Below, in pieces: positions 49,862 to 58,995 of a DNA stretch of 64,000 nt. Source of the DNA: Ulvibacter litoralis (GTDB lineage: Bacteria; Bacteroidota; Bacteroidia; Flavobacteriales; Flavobacteriaceae); the NCBI RefSeq assembly GCF_900102055.1, contig NZ_FNBA01000002.1, positions 62,001 through 126,000 of the forward strand, given 5' to 3'. The notes beneath the pieces are model-generated. The model had not been told where the DNA came from, searched no databases, and saw nothing but the letters and a program-made list of their open reading frames with translations. Position 1 is the stretch's first letter. Each line of letters opens with the position of its first letter. A program made the position numbers and the translations under genes.

Positions 49862-52819
49862 TTAGTTTAAGGTTTCACATTCAAAGTGTTTGTTTTCTTT
49901 TCGCTTGGGAGGTTTTGTTTTACCGCCCTTTTCCTTCTCTTGAAGCATCATTTTTTGTAACTTATTTCTTTCCAAATGAATGGCCATTCGCTTTTGTGCA
50001 TCTTGCTGTAAGTCGAAATAAACGACCCCTTCTATAATTGTTTTTTCAGCTTTCGCATAGACTGATAGTGGGTGATCGGTCCACAAAACAACGTCTGCGT
50101 CTTTTCCTTCCTTAATACTTCCTACACGTTTGTCTAGATGTAATAATTTTGCAGGATTTATGGTCACCGTTTTCCACGCTTCTTCTTCGGTCATTCCACC
50201 GTATTTCACTGTTTTTGCAGCTTCTTGATTAAGTCGACGTGACATTTCAGCATCATCGCTATTAATCGCTACCGTAAGACCTTGACTTGCCATAATCGCA
50301 GCATTGTAAGGGATGGCGTCATTAACTTCAAACTTATACGCCCACCAATCGCTAAAGGTGGAAGCTCCTACGCCGTGTTCTTTCATTTTGTCGGCGACTT
50401 TATACCCTTCTAAAATATGTGTAAAGGTGTTGACGCGGAAATTAAATTTTTCTGCAACCTTCATCAACATATTAATTTCACTTTGCACGTACGAATGACA
50501 ACTAATAAAACGCTCTCCATTTAAAATTTGAGCCAATACTTCCATCTCTTCATCGTAACGGAAGGGTTGTCCGCTTTTCTTTTTGGTGTCGTATTCTTTG
50601 GCACGATTAAAATAGTTGATGTACAATTGCTCAACACCCATACGCGTCTGAGGAAAACGTTTAAAACTTTGCCAATTCGATTGTTTTACGTTTTCTCCAA
50701 GGGCAAATTTTATAAATTTCGGACTCTCAGAATACAGCAATCCATCGGCGTTTTCTCCCCATTTCAGTTTGATAATAGCCGATTGTCCGCCAATTGGATT
50801 GGCCGATCCGTGTAAAATTTGAATCGATGTAACTCCTCCAGCCAAATCACGGTAAATAGCGACATCTTCAGGGTCTATCACATCAGCAATCGATACTTCG
50901 GCAGACGAATTGTGACCTCCTTCATTAATAGATAAGGCCGCGATATGTGAGTGTTCGTCAATAATTCCAGCAGTGAGGTGCTTTCCTGTAGCATCAATCA
51001 TTTTGGCGCTTCCTGCGTTGAGGTTTTTGCCAATCTTAGTTATTTTTCCGTTCTTGATTAATACGTCAGTTTCAGTTAAAATTCCAGCAGTTTCACTGGT
51101 CCAAACGGTTGCATTTCTAAATAAGAGGTCTTGTTGTTTAGGTTTTTCTGAAAAACCATACCCTACATTTGGATACGTGATAGGAACAATTTCTACCGTG
51201 TCATTTTTCTCTTCGGAAGCTGTGTCTTCTTCGGAAAAATCTTTGGTGCGAGTCGCTGTAAAAGTGGTTTCAACACCATTTGGAAGAATTATCTTTCCTG
51301 AAAAGTAAGTTCCTTCCTTCTGAATAATCGCCGTTGCCGTATGTGTCTCTTTTGAAGCTTCATCCGTAAATGAAAACGTGATCCAGTTTTCTGTGTATTC
51401 AATTTTTGAAGCATATTTAACGCTATCAAGTTTCACTTCCAATTTAAGTTTGTCTGCTGTACCGCTTATGGTAGCGTCGTATTTCTTTCCGCCAGCAGCA
51501 AAAGCATATTCTCCTCGAATGTCTTTTTGATCTTTCGAATGAATTACATTTTTAACGCCTTGCACCCAATTTTCATAAAGAGTTGTTTCTTTATCAAAAA
51601 CAGGTCCGGAGGTAATTAAAAAATTAGCATAACGCCCTGTTTGTAGGGAACCAATTTTATCACTTTTTCCTAATAATTCAGCAGGAACCGTAGTTAATGC
51701 TTCCAAGGCTTTTGTTTTATCAAAACCATAGGTAAATGCCTTTTGCAATTGTTCTGAAAATTCAGAAGGCTTTTTTAAATCGTGCGTTGTGAGTGAAAAC
51801 GTCACGCCGTTCTCCGATAATACCTTCGGATTTAAAGGCGCTTGATTCCAAGTCCGCATGTCTTCCAGCGAAATATAATCGGCTAAATACGGATTGCTTA
51901 CATCGTAGGCTTCAGGAAAGTTAATGGGAATGATATACTTGGCGTTGGTTGCTTTAATACTTTCGATGGCTTCATATTCATCACCACCTCCCACAATTAC
52001 ATAGTTGATGTTAAAAAGATCTCCAATTTTATCGGCTCTTAGGTCGTTTCCTTTATCACCTGCTTCAAAGAAAGAGGTAATTCCTTTATTGGTAATTAAG
52101 GCTTCCAATGAACGGTCTTTAGTTGCAACTTTTCCTTTGGCATACCAATCGGCATCGTAATACATTTGACGAAGCAATGCCATGGCGCCCATTAACGAAC
52201 CAGGGTACGACTGTTTGCTCTTTACGCTTTTGGAGAACGAAAAGTACTGTCCGGAAGCATCTTCAATAATACGTTCGGCATCGCCATTTTCATCATTCAA
52301 TGCCACTAAAACACCTGTTCCTCTTGCAATACCGTCCATTAAATGTGTATTTACAACCCCAAACCCAACTTTCCGAAGTGCTTCTGCATCTTTTTTAGCA
52401 TAAGTGAATGAATCGATTCCATTTTGCTCTGGCATGATGTGGTCGTTCCAATAAAAGCCATCGCGAGACGCTTCATATTGAGGCGAACGTCCTTGTCCGG
52501 GTTTCCGTTTTGGGGTTTCAATTCCGAAGTTGGTATACGGATCGATAAAAGAAGGGTAGATGTGTTTTCCTTCAAGGTTGATGTGAACAGCGTTCTGCGG
52601 AATAGTAATCGAAGTCCCTACATTGACAACTTTACCATTTTGAATGAGTAAGGTTCCGTTGGTAATAACTTGAGTGGGGGTTACGTAAATGGTAGCGTTT
52701 GTAAATGCTGTGTAGTTGTTGTTGTCTTCTTTTAGGCCTTCGTTTTTAGGAAAGTATTCCTGAGCGTTTGAAACGAACATACCGAAACAAAAGAAAATGA
52801 ATAATACTGCTTTTCTCAT
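49862..52819 (-). CDS. Exported double-domain amidohydrolase
   Basis: 985 residues, signal peptide (AVLFIFFCFGMFVSNAQ). Two amidohydrolase-type modules in tandem. The N-terminal one (about 25-440) has the degenerate strand HIYPSFIDPYTNFG with no HxH. The C-terminal one (about 570-975) has LTAGIIDEHSHIAAL with HSH intact near residue 620, SCHSYVQSEINMLM, THILEGYKV and VAINSDDAEMS, so it is probably a real metal-dependent hydrolase (imidazolonepropionase-like). A ~100-residue beta-rich insert separates them. Substrate unknown. The C-terminal 25 residues are very basic. Followed by the lone amidohydrolase-like gene. Confidence 0.88.
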   Translation of the reverse strand: MRKAVLFIFFCFGMFVSNAQEYFPKNEGLKEDNNNYTAFTNATIYVTPTQVITNGTLLIQNGKVVNVGTSITIPQNAVHINLEGKHIYPSFIDPYTNFGIETPKRKPGQGRSPQYEASRDGFYWNDHIMPEQNGIDSFTYAKKDAEALRKVGFGVVNTHLMDGIARGTGVLVALNDENGDAERIIEDASGQYFSFSKSVKSKQSYPGSLMGAMALLRQMYYDADWYAKGKVATKDRSLEALITNKGITSFFEAGDKGNDLRADKIGDLFNINYVIVGGGDEYEAIESIKATNAKYIIPINFPEAYDVSNPYLADYISLEDMRTWNQAPLNPKVLSENGVTFSLTTHDLKKPSEFSEQLQKAFTYGFDKTKALEALTTVPAELLGKSDKIGSLQTGRYANFLITSGPVFDKETTLYENWVQGVKNVIHSKDQKDIRGEYAFAAGGKKYDATISGTADKLKLEVKLDSVKYASKIEYTENWITFSFTDEASKETHTATAIIQKEGTYFSGKIILPNGVETTFTATRTKDFSEEDTASEEKNDTVEIVPITYPNVGYGFSEKPKQQDLLFRNATVWTSETAGILTETDVLIKNGKITKIGKNLNAGSAKMIDATGKHLTAGIIDEHSHIAALSINEGGHNSSAEVSIADVIDPEDVAIYRDLAGGVTSIQILHGSANPIGGQSAIIKLKWGENADGLLYSESPKFIKFALGENVKQSNWQSFKRFPQTRMGVEQLYINYFNRAKEYDTKKKSGQPFRYDEEMEVLAQILNGERFISCHSYVQSEINMLMKVAEKFNFRVNTFTHILEGYKVADKMKEHGVGASTFSDWWAYKFEVNDAIPYNAAIMASQGLTVAINSDDAEMSRRLNQEAAKTVKYGGMTEEEAWKTVTINPAKLLHLDKRVGSIKEGKDADVVLWTDHPLSVYAKAEKTIIEGVVYFDLQQDAQKRMAIHLERNKLQKMMLQEKEKGGKTKPPKRKENKHFECETLN

Positions 52820-52915
52820 ACAATGGTTGGTTTAGTTGAATATGATTTCTAAAGATAGGAACCCTAACCCATTTTTCAATAAAACAGAACGGTTTTAACA
52901 AGTGCTGAAAGAGCG

Positions 52916-53983
52916 CTACATTTTAGTATGTTCAAAGTGATTGACCACCAATGCAACCATATAGTTGTAACTCATAATTCCTTTAGATTGGTTGTTGGCT
53001 TTTAAAAAATGATCCCAAAAGCTTTTAGAAATTTCTTCAAAAGGGTTTTCGTATGAAGCCCAAAAATCACGCATTTCTTTATAACTCGCTAAAATTCCAG
53101 GGTTGATGGTTTCTACAATTTCATGGTATTTGTCAAGATCTCTTCGTGCAATTTCGTTCACACAATAGCGAAGAGCAAAAATATAGCCTGTATATTGAAT
53201 ATAGGGATCGTCGTTATAGAGTGTTGCAAGCATCGCAATAAAATTAGCTTCGTTTTCGGCTGCATAGCCTAATTGATGGGCTTGTTCATGGCAAGTTACC
53301 ACAGGATATTTATGTATTTTAATCAACCTATTCACTTGGGCTTCTCCCGAAAATGGATTGTAATACCCACTATAGCCCATATACGTTAACCCCAAACTCC
53401 AACTACTACTTTTAATGCTTTTTGGCTGATAAGCGAGGTATGGATATTCACTTTCTAGGTTGTGATAGCCGTTTACAGATTTTTCGTACACTTGCTTGTG
53501 TGTGTATGGAATATCGACCATAATGCTGTCCTTATAGCCAAGTTTACGGTGCATTTCGTTCGACTTTGAAATAAGTCCGTTTGTGGTTTCTATGAGTTGT
53601 TCTAGAGTGTATTCAGTTTTTAAATCAAGCGACTTGTGTAAGGGTACTCTGTAGTAATTAAGTCCCCAAAGCACATTAAAAACAAAATAAACAATAGAGA
53701 GTGTTGCAACAATGTCGGTGAAAAAACGAATAGGCTCGTACGTGAGGCGCAAGATGTTTTTATAGATCCATCGAATGGCAAGTACACCAATGAGAAGGTA
53801 GAAAATATCCCCCATCGAAAAAGGAATCCATCCAAATAAATAACGCGAAATTTTTGAAATAATAAGGTAGAGGCCTTGACTGTAATACTGTTCAATAAAG
53901 GTTGGGTAGTTTTTTAAAATTTGTAATACGATAACTTGAAAAGGAAGTAAAAGTGCTACAATTATTTTAGTCTTATTTCGCAT
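52916..53983 (-). CDS. DUF3810 membrane-anchored putative zinc peptidase
   Basis: About 355 residues from the ATG at 53983. Three hydrophobic segments in the first ~110, then a soluble domain with TCHEQAHQLGYAAENEANFI, an HExxH zinc-peptidase motif followed by a conserved Glu helix. DUF3810 is a Bacteroidetes family; the zinc-peptidase idea is from the motif. The reading frame extends to 53998, but that ATG lies inside the -7 box TATGTTTG, so the second ATG, 4 nt after the box, is chosen. Confidence 0.85.
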   Translation of the reverse strand: MRNKTKIIVALLLPFQVIVLQILKNYPTFIEQYYSQGLYLIISKISRYLFGWIPFSMGDIFYLLIGVLAIRWIYKNILRLTYEPIRFFTDIVATLSIVYFVFNVLWGLNYYRVPLHKSLDLKTEYTLEQLIETTNGLISKSNEMHRKLGYKDSIMVDIPYTHKQVYEKSVNGYHNLESEYPYLAYQPKSIKSSSWSLGLTYMGYSGYYNPFSGEAQVNRLIKIHKYPVVTCHEQAHQLGYAAENEANFIAMLATLYNDDPYIQYTGYIFALRYCVNEIARRDLDKYHEIVETINPGILASYKEMRDFWASYENPFEEISKSFWDHFLKANNQSKGIMSYNYMVALVVNHFEHTKM

Positions 53984-53987
53984 AACC

Positions 53988-53995
53988 CAAACATA
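53988..53995 (-). promoter_or_regulatory. -7 box TATGTTTG, 4 nt before the DUF3810 start codon
   Basis: Exact TAnnTTTG match on the minus strand followed by GGTT and the ATG at 53983. Confidence 0.6.
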
Positions 53996-54041
53996 CAAAT
54001 AAATCTTTTACGACTTTGTTTTTATAGCCACTCTAAAGCTG

Positions 54042-54049
54042 TAATTTTG
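54042..54049 (+). promoter_or_regulatory. -7 box TAATTTTG for pepD
   Basis: Exact TAnnTTTG match, 80 nt upstream of the ATG at 54130, the longest leader inferred here. Confidence 0.45.
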
Positions 54050-54129
54050 TAGAAAAGGCTACGGAAGTATTCCCTTTTTCAATACTATTTTAATAACTAT
54101 AAATATACTGTATTCACAGACAAAACATT

Positions 54130-55587
54130 ATGAACGAAGCAATAAGAAACTTAGAGCCCAAAGCACTTTGGAATAAATTCGCAGATTTAAACGCGGTACC
54201 ACGACCTTCAAAAAAAGAAGAGCGCGTTATTGCATTTATGAAAGCTTTTGGAGAAAATTTGGGTCTTGAAACATTGGTAGATGAAGTAGGAAACGTAATA
54301 GTTCGCAAGCCTGCAACGAAAGGAATGGAAGACCGTAAGGCAATTGTGATGCAGTCGCATTTGGATATGGTACACCAAAAAAATAACGATACCGAGTTTG
54401 ATTTTGACACACAAGGAATTGAGATGTATGTCGATGGTGACTGGGTTCGTGCCAAAGGAACGACCCTTGGAGCCGATAACGGACTAGGAGTGGCTACGAT
54501 TATGGCTATTTTAGAAAGTACTACTATTGAACATCCTGCATTGGAAGCTTTGTTTACTATTGATGAAGAAACTGGAATGACAGGGGCAATGGGACTTAAA
54601 GGAGGAATTCTTCAAGGAGATATATTACTAAATTTAGACACGGAAGAGGACGATGAAATTGGCGTAGGTTGTGCTGGGGGTGTAGATGTCACTGCAACAC
54701 GAAAGTACACTGAAACCGAAGCACCTTCTGAAGGGCAAACATATACGATCGTTGTAAAAGGATTGCAAGGCGGTCATAGCGGAATGGATATTATCAAAGG
54801 ATTGGGAAATGCCAATAAAATGATGAATCGCGTGTTGTATGCTGTTTCTGAAGTGGCGCATCTTTCAGAATTACAAGGAGGAAGTCTTCGGAATGCATTA
54901 CCTAGAGAAAGTAAAGCGACGGTTGTAGTACCTAAAGCGAATGAAAACACGTTTCTTTCCGAAGTGAAAAACATCACTGAAGCGATTACTACCGAATACC
55001 AATCGTTAGAAAAAGATCTTGTAATTACAGTTGAAAAAGCTGCGGAACCTTCTAAAAAAGTAATGGCAGAAGCTGATCAAAAAGTATTTTTACAAGCGAT
55101 GTCTGCTGCTCATAATGGGGTGTATCGAATGAGTCCTGCGATTGAAGACTTGGTAGAAACGTCTAACAATATTGCGAAAGTAACTTTGAAAGAAGGAGCT
55201 ATAAAAGTAGAATGTTTATCACGATCGTCAGTAAAATCATCGATCGATAATTTGGTAAATGCGTTGACTTCAACCTTTGAGTTGGCAGGGTTTGCTGTAA
55301 CTGCAACAGGCGAATATCCAGGTTGGGCACCCAATATGGACAGTGCTATCTTGAAAGTTTTAGATTTATTATATGAAAAAATGAACGGGCAAAAAGCAAA
55401 TGTAGCTGCTTGTCACGCTGGATTGGAATGTGGGATTTTAGGACAGAATTATCCTGAAATGGATATGATTTCTTTCGGGCCAACAATTAAAGGAGCGCAC
55501 TCTCCAGATGAAAGAGCTTGTATTTCTTCAACGCAAAAATATTGGGAGTTTGTATTAGCTATTCTAAAAGAGATTCCGAAGAAATAA
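54130..55587 (+). CDS. pepD: Aminoacyl-histidine dipeptidase (M20 family)
   Basis: Cytosolic zinc dipeptidase of broad specificity. 485 residues: VMQSHLDMVHQKNNDTEFDF near 76-95 (first metal His), TTLGADNGLGVATIMAILE near 113 (bridging Asp), FTIDEETGMTGAMGLKGGIL near 143 (catalytic Glu pair), GLQGGHSGMDIIKG near 212 (dimerisation domain) and CHAGLECGILGQNY near 427 with the last metal ligand in IKGAHSPDERACI. Full length, no signal peptide. Confidence 0.96.
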   Translation: MNEAIRNLEPKALWNKFADLNAVPRPSKKEERVIAFMKAFGENLGLETLVDEVGNVIVRKPATKGMEDRKAIVMQSHLDMVHQKNNDTEFDFDTQGIEMYVDGDWVRAKGTTLGADNGLGVATIMAILESTTIEHPALEALFTIDEETGMTGAMGLKGGILQGDILLNLDTEEDDEIGVGCAGGVDVTATRKYTETEAPSEGQTYTIVVKGLQGGHSGMDIIKGLGNANKMMNRVLYAVSEVAHLSELQGGSLRNALPRESKATVVVPKANENTFLSEVKNITEAITTEYQSLEKDLVITVEKAAEPSKKVMAEADQKVFLQAMSAAHNGVYRMSPAIEDLVETSNNIAKVTLKEGAIKVECLSRSSVKSSIDNLVNALTSTFELAGFAVTATGEYPGWAPNMDSAILKVLDLLYEKMNGQKANVAACHAGLECGILGQNYPEMDMISFGPTIKGAHSPDERACISSTQKYWEFVLAILKEIPKK

Positions 55588-55655
55588 AAAAGCGGAATAG
55601 TTTTTGGTTTAAATCTATTATATTGTTTAACACTAATTTTAAAAACTAAAAAAAC

Positions 55656-56153
55656 ATGGGATTATTTTCATTTATTAAAGATGCTGGAGCAAAAGTTTTT
55701 GGTATCGGCAAAACAACTGCAGAAGAAAAAGCAGAAGCAGCAATGGAGGCAGCAGAAAAAGTTGCAGCAAACAACGAAAGAGCGTCGCAACAACTTACAA
55801 AGGTTATTGGTGACCTAGGACTAGAAGTAGAAGACTTATGTGTTTCTATTGATGGTGAAACAGCGACCATTAACGGTACTGCTAAAAATCAAGAAACAAG
55901 AGAGAAAGTTATTTTAGTAGTTGGGAACAGCGCTGGGATTTCTGGTGTTGAAGACGAAATGTCAGTGGCTGTTGAAGAGCCAGTAGCCATTTTCCACACA
56001 GTTCAAAAAGGAGATACATTAAGTAAAATAGCTAAAACAGTTTACGGAAATGCAATGAAGTATCCTGTTATTTTTGAAGCTAACAAACCAATGCTTACAC
56101 ACCCTGACAAAATTTACCCAGGACAAGTGTTACGTATTCCTGCGTTAGACTAA
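55656..56153 (+). CDS. BON and LysM domain protein (YgaU/Kbp-like)
   Basis: 165 residues with no signal peptide. After an Ala/Glu-rich N-terminal helix (EEKAEAAMEAAEKVAANNE) comes a BON domain (about 43-103, DLGLEVEDLCVSIDGE) and a LysM domain (about 112-163, HTVQKGDTLSKIAKTVYGNA). The design equals E. coli YgaU/Kbp, a cytosolic potassium-binding protein; the same role here is inference. The family also includes members of unknown function. It is transcribed in the same direction as pepD and ends at a strong terminator. Confidence 0.9.
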   Translation: MGLFSFIKDAGAKVFGIGKTTAEEKAEAAMEAAEKVAANNERASQQLTKVIGDLGLEVEDLCVSIDGETATINGTAKNQETREKVILVVGNSAGISGVEDEMSVAVEEPVAIFHTVQKGDTLSKIAKTVYGNAMKYPVIFEANKPMLTHPDKIYPGQVLRIPALD

Positions 56154-56174
56154 GTATTTAAAAAATACAACATA

Positions 56175-56209
56175 AAAAAAGCCCGCTCATAATTTGAGCG
56201 GGCTTTTTT
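56175..56209. terminator. Strong bidirectional intrinsic terminator
   Basis: A perfect 15-bp stem (AAAAAAGCCCGCTCA / TGAGCGGGCTTTTTT) with a five-base loop between the convergent BON/LysM and PPIase genes. Confidence 0.92.
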
Positions 56210-56227
56210 ATTTATTGGTTTAAGGGC

Positions 56228-57340
56228 TTATTGACCATCTGCCAATCCAACTAATTCTAATTCAAAAACTAAGTCAGAGTTTGGTGGAATAACGCCTCCA
56301 GCACCTTGTTCTCCGTATCCTAATTGAGATGGGATAAAGATGGTTGCTTTGTCGCCAATGCTCATTGATAATAATCCTTCTTTAAATCCAGGGATTAATG
56401 CAGCATCTTTACTGTAGTCAGAAACCATAGGAACGTATCCGTTTTTAGCAACTTTCGTCGCATTTAGCATGTCGTATTTTTCTTCAACCTCACGAATGTT
56501 AGAATCGAATAAAGTTCCATCAGCAAGATACCCAGCGTAGTTAATTTTTACTTTAGCGCCTTCATTTGGTTGTACACCTTCACCTTTAGCAGTAAAATGA
56601 ACTTTTACACCAGAAGGTAATTCGTCAGCTTTCGCTTTTAATTCATTCAAAGCAACAGCAGTTTCGCTAGCAACTTTCTTCATTTTTTCAGCTTTCGCTT
56701 TTTTCTCTAATTCAATTTTTTCCATTTCAGCACTAAACATTGGTATTTTTTGACCAGAAGTGTTGATAATGTTTACAGTTTGAATCGTAACAGGCTCTAC
56801 AGGTTTGTCGCCTGGTTTTGTTGTAGGTAGCGATCCAATAGAATCTACTACTTCTTGTCCTAAAACAACTTCACCAAAAACAGTGTGTCTTCCATTTAAC
56901 CAAGGTGTTTCTTTAAGCGTTACAAAAAACTGGCTTCCGTTGGTTCCAGGTCCAGAGTTAGCCATCGATAAAACTCCTTTTTTGTCGTGTCTTAATTCTG
57001 GATCTAACTCGTCAGGAAAACGGTATCCTGGGTTTCCAGAACCATCTCCTTTAGGATCACCACCTTGAATCATGAAATCTTTGATAATTCGGTGAAACGA
57101 TAAACCATCGTAAAACTTTTTCCCTTTGTAAAGAGAATCAACCATATCGTTAGTTCCTTCAGATAGACCAACGAAATTAGCAACAGTAAGTGGCGTTTTG
57201 TCGTTGTATAATTTAGCTACAAAAGTTCCTTTGTTTGTTACAAATTCAGCATAAACACCTTTTTCTAAATCAGGGTATTTATTTTGACAAGAGGCAAATG
57301 TCAAGGTTAGGAGTACTAATAAAAATGTTGCTTTTTTCAT
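56228..57340 (-). CDS. Lipoprotein peptidyl-prolyl isomerase: cyclophilin-FKBP fusion
   Basis: 370 residues from the ATG at 57340 (an upstream TTG at 57367 gives no proper signal). The lipoprotein signal ends LLTLTFASCQN. A cyclophilin domain (about 25-195) has FHRIIKDFMIQGGDPKGDGS and SMANSGPGTNGSQFFVTL; a Lys/Glu-rich coiled-coil linker follows; the C-terminal FKBP domain has VKINYAGYLADGTLFDSN and FIPSQLGYGEQGAGGVIPPN. Both active sites look intact. A periplasmic folding catalyst. It is in an operon with gldI (10-bp gap) and the DHH phosphoesterase. Confidence 0.93.
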   Translation of the reverse strand: MKKATFLLVLLTLTFASCQNKYPDLEKGVYAEFVTNKGTFVAKLYNDKTPLTVANFVGLSEGTNDMVDSLYKGKKFYDGLSFHRIIKDFMIQGGDPKGDGSGNPGYRFPDELDPELRHDKKGVLSMANSGPGTNGSQFFVTLKETPWLNGRHTVFGEVVLGQEVVDSIGSLPTTKPGDKPVEPVTIQTVNIINTSGQKIPMFSAEMEKIELEKKAKAEKMKKVASETAVALNELKAKADELPSGVKVHFTAKGEGVQPNEGAKVKINYAGYLADGTLFDSNIREVEEKYDMLNATKVAKNGYVPMVSDYSKDAALIPGFKEGLLSMSIGDKATIFIPSQLGYGEQGAGGVIPPNSDLVFELELVGLADGQ

Positions 57341-57350
57341 AAATAAATAG

Positions 57351-57905
57351 TTATTGGTTTTGTTCAATTGATTTTAAGGTTATTTTACTTTGTACAGGGA
57401 TGTTTGTCCCTAGTTTATTTTCGATACCGTAGTAGCCATAGGCTTTATACGAAGGGAAAAGAAACGTAACAGTTTCTCCTACTTTCATTAATTTAACACC
57501 ATCTCGAATCCCTGAGATTAAATCTTGGTTGGTTTGATCTACTTTGTAATGTTGTAATCCGTTTTCTTCTTCGGAAAGAATTGTAGTGCCATTCAAATCT
57601 TTTACATTATAAGTAAAGGAAATAACATCGCCAAACTCAGGCATTACAGCCGCTATAGAATCTTGTTTGGTGTTATAATAATACCAAAACCCGCTGTCGG
57701 AAGCAAGATAGGTATGTGCTGAATCTGCATCTATAATATCTTGAATCGCTGCTTTTTCATTTTCATAAATCTTTTTATTGCGTTCGGCAGATTCTTTTAT
57801 GAAAGAACCAGAAGCAGCTTGTACAGGGCGTCTAGCTTCAGGACTTTTACAAGATAAAACTCCTAAACTACATACAATAAGGACTAAAAGTGAGCGAACC
57901 ATCAT
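57351..57905 (-). CDS. gldI: Gliding motility-associated peptidyl-prolyl isomerase GldI
   Basis: 184-residue lipoprotein (signal LLVLIVCSLGVLSCKSPEAR) with an FKBP-type isomerase domain in the C-terminal part (FGDVISFTYNVKDLNGTTIL, VGETVTFLFPSYKAYGYYGI, LGTNIPVQSKITLKSI). GldI is a lipoprotein needed for gliding and T9SS function in several Flavobacteriia; its loss blocks gliding in F. johnsoniae. It overlaps the DHH gene by 4 bp and precedes the PPIase fusion by 10 bp, so two isomerases are made together. Confidence 0.9.
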   Translation of the reverse strand: MMVRSLLVLIVCSLGVLSCKSPEARRPVQAASGSFIKESAERNKKIYENEKAAIQDIIDADSAHTYLASDSGFWYYYNTKQDSIAAVMPEFGDVISFTYNVKDLNGTTILSEEENGLQHYKVDQTNQDLISGIRDGVKLMKVGETVTFLFPSYKAYGYYGIENKLGTNIPVQSKITLKSIEQNQ

Positions 57906-58918
57906 TGGTTGAGTGCATTTTTATAAGAGGGCAAGATACTAATAAATTCAGTAATAGTTTTGTTAAGAGAATGTGAACTTCTTCCGCCAGCAGCGTTAAT
58001 GTGGCCGCCACCATTGTAGTGGGTTCTTGCAACCTCGTTAACAGAAAAGTCGCCTTTGCTTCGAAGGGACATTTTTACAATATTTTCTTGTTTATTCTCT
58101 ATGAATATTACTGCAAAAATAACTCCTTCAATAGAAAGCGCATAGTTCACAAAACCTTCAGTATCTCCTTTTTTAAAGTTGTTAGAATCTAGCTCTTGTT
58201 GTGTTAACGTGATGTATGCTGTTCTATATTCTGGGAGAATGGTAAGGTTGTTTAGTGCAATTCCCAAAAGTTTCATTCGGTCTGGACTATTGGTATCGTA
58301 TATGTTTTGATGAATTTCGGCATTGTTTGCTCCCGCATCCATTAACTGCGCAATGACGCGATGTGTTTCAGCAGTGGTAGATGGAAATCGGAACGATCCT
58401 GTATCGGTCATGATACCTGTGTACAAATTGGTTGCGATTTCAGGATTTAACTTTTCTAAGCCACCTAACGCTTTTATAAAATGATATACCATTTCGGCAG
58501 TCGAACTCATCGAGGTGTCACTATAAGTAGCCACCGCATACGTATCGGGTTGCTGGTGGTGATCGATCATTACAAATTGAGCATTGCTAGTCTCTAACGG
58601 TTGTTGCAAATCGCCAACTCTACTTAAATGGTTGAAATCTAAGGTGAAAATAAGTTCCGCTTCATCAATTAGTGAATTTCCTGCTTTCTGATCTTTTTCA
58701 TACAACTGAATAGTTTCACAACCTGGCATCCATTTTAAGAAACTAGGAAAATCATTCGGCATTAACACGGTAGGTGCATGTCCGAGTTCTTTCAGAAAGA
58801 AATAAAGACCTAAGCAAGAGCCGACCGCATCTCCATCGGGATTTTTATGGCCAATAATTACAATTTTTTTAGGCGTATTGAGTAGGTTTTTAACCGTAGT
58901 TGTTGTTTCAGAATTCAT
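57902..58918 (-). CDS. DHH family phosphoesterase (NrnA-like)
   Basis: 338 residues. DHH domain: KIVIIGHKNPDGDAVGSCLG near residue 19 and MIDHHQQPDTYAV near 107; the C-terminal DHHA1 domain has ARTHYNGGGHINAAGGRSSH near 299-318. It resembles NrnA-type nano-RNase / pAp phosphatase, which degrades short oligonucleotides; c-di-AMP hydrolase activity is an alternative. The ATG at 58918 is used; an upstream in-frame TTG at 58933 lies next to a TATCTTCG box variant. It leads the gldI-PPIase operon. Confidence 0.9.
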   Translation of the reverse strand: MNSETTTTVKNLLNTPKKIVIIGHKNPDGDAVGSCLGLYFFLKELGHAPTVLMPNDFPSFLKWMPGCETIQLYEKDQKAGNSLIDEAELIFTLDFNHLSRVGDLQQPLETSNAQFVMIDHHQQPDTYAVATYSDTSMSSTAEMVYHFIKALGGLEKLNPEIATNLYTGIMTDTGSFRFPSTTAETHRVIAQLMDAGANNAEIHQNIYDTNSPDRMKLLGIALNNLTILPEYRTAYITLTQQELDSNNFKKGDTEGFVNYALSIEGVIFAVIFIENKQENIVKMSLRSKGDFSVNEVARTHYNGGGHINAAGGRSSHSLNKTITEFISILPSYKNALNQ

Positions 58919-58964
58919 AGGGCGAAGATACAATTAATTAGTATTTAGGTAATGTTTGATTTCT

Positions 58965-58972
58965 TACTTTTG
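58965..58972 (+). promoter_or_regulatory. -7 box TACTTTTG for the PhoD-like gene
   Basis: Exact TAnnTTTG match, 23 nt before the ATG at 58996. Confidence 0.55.
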
Positions 58973-58995
58973 AAGGATCTAAAAATATATTCAAA

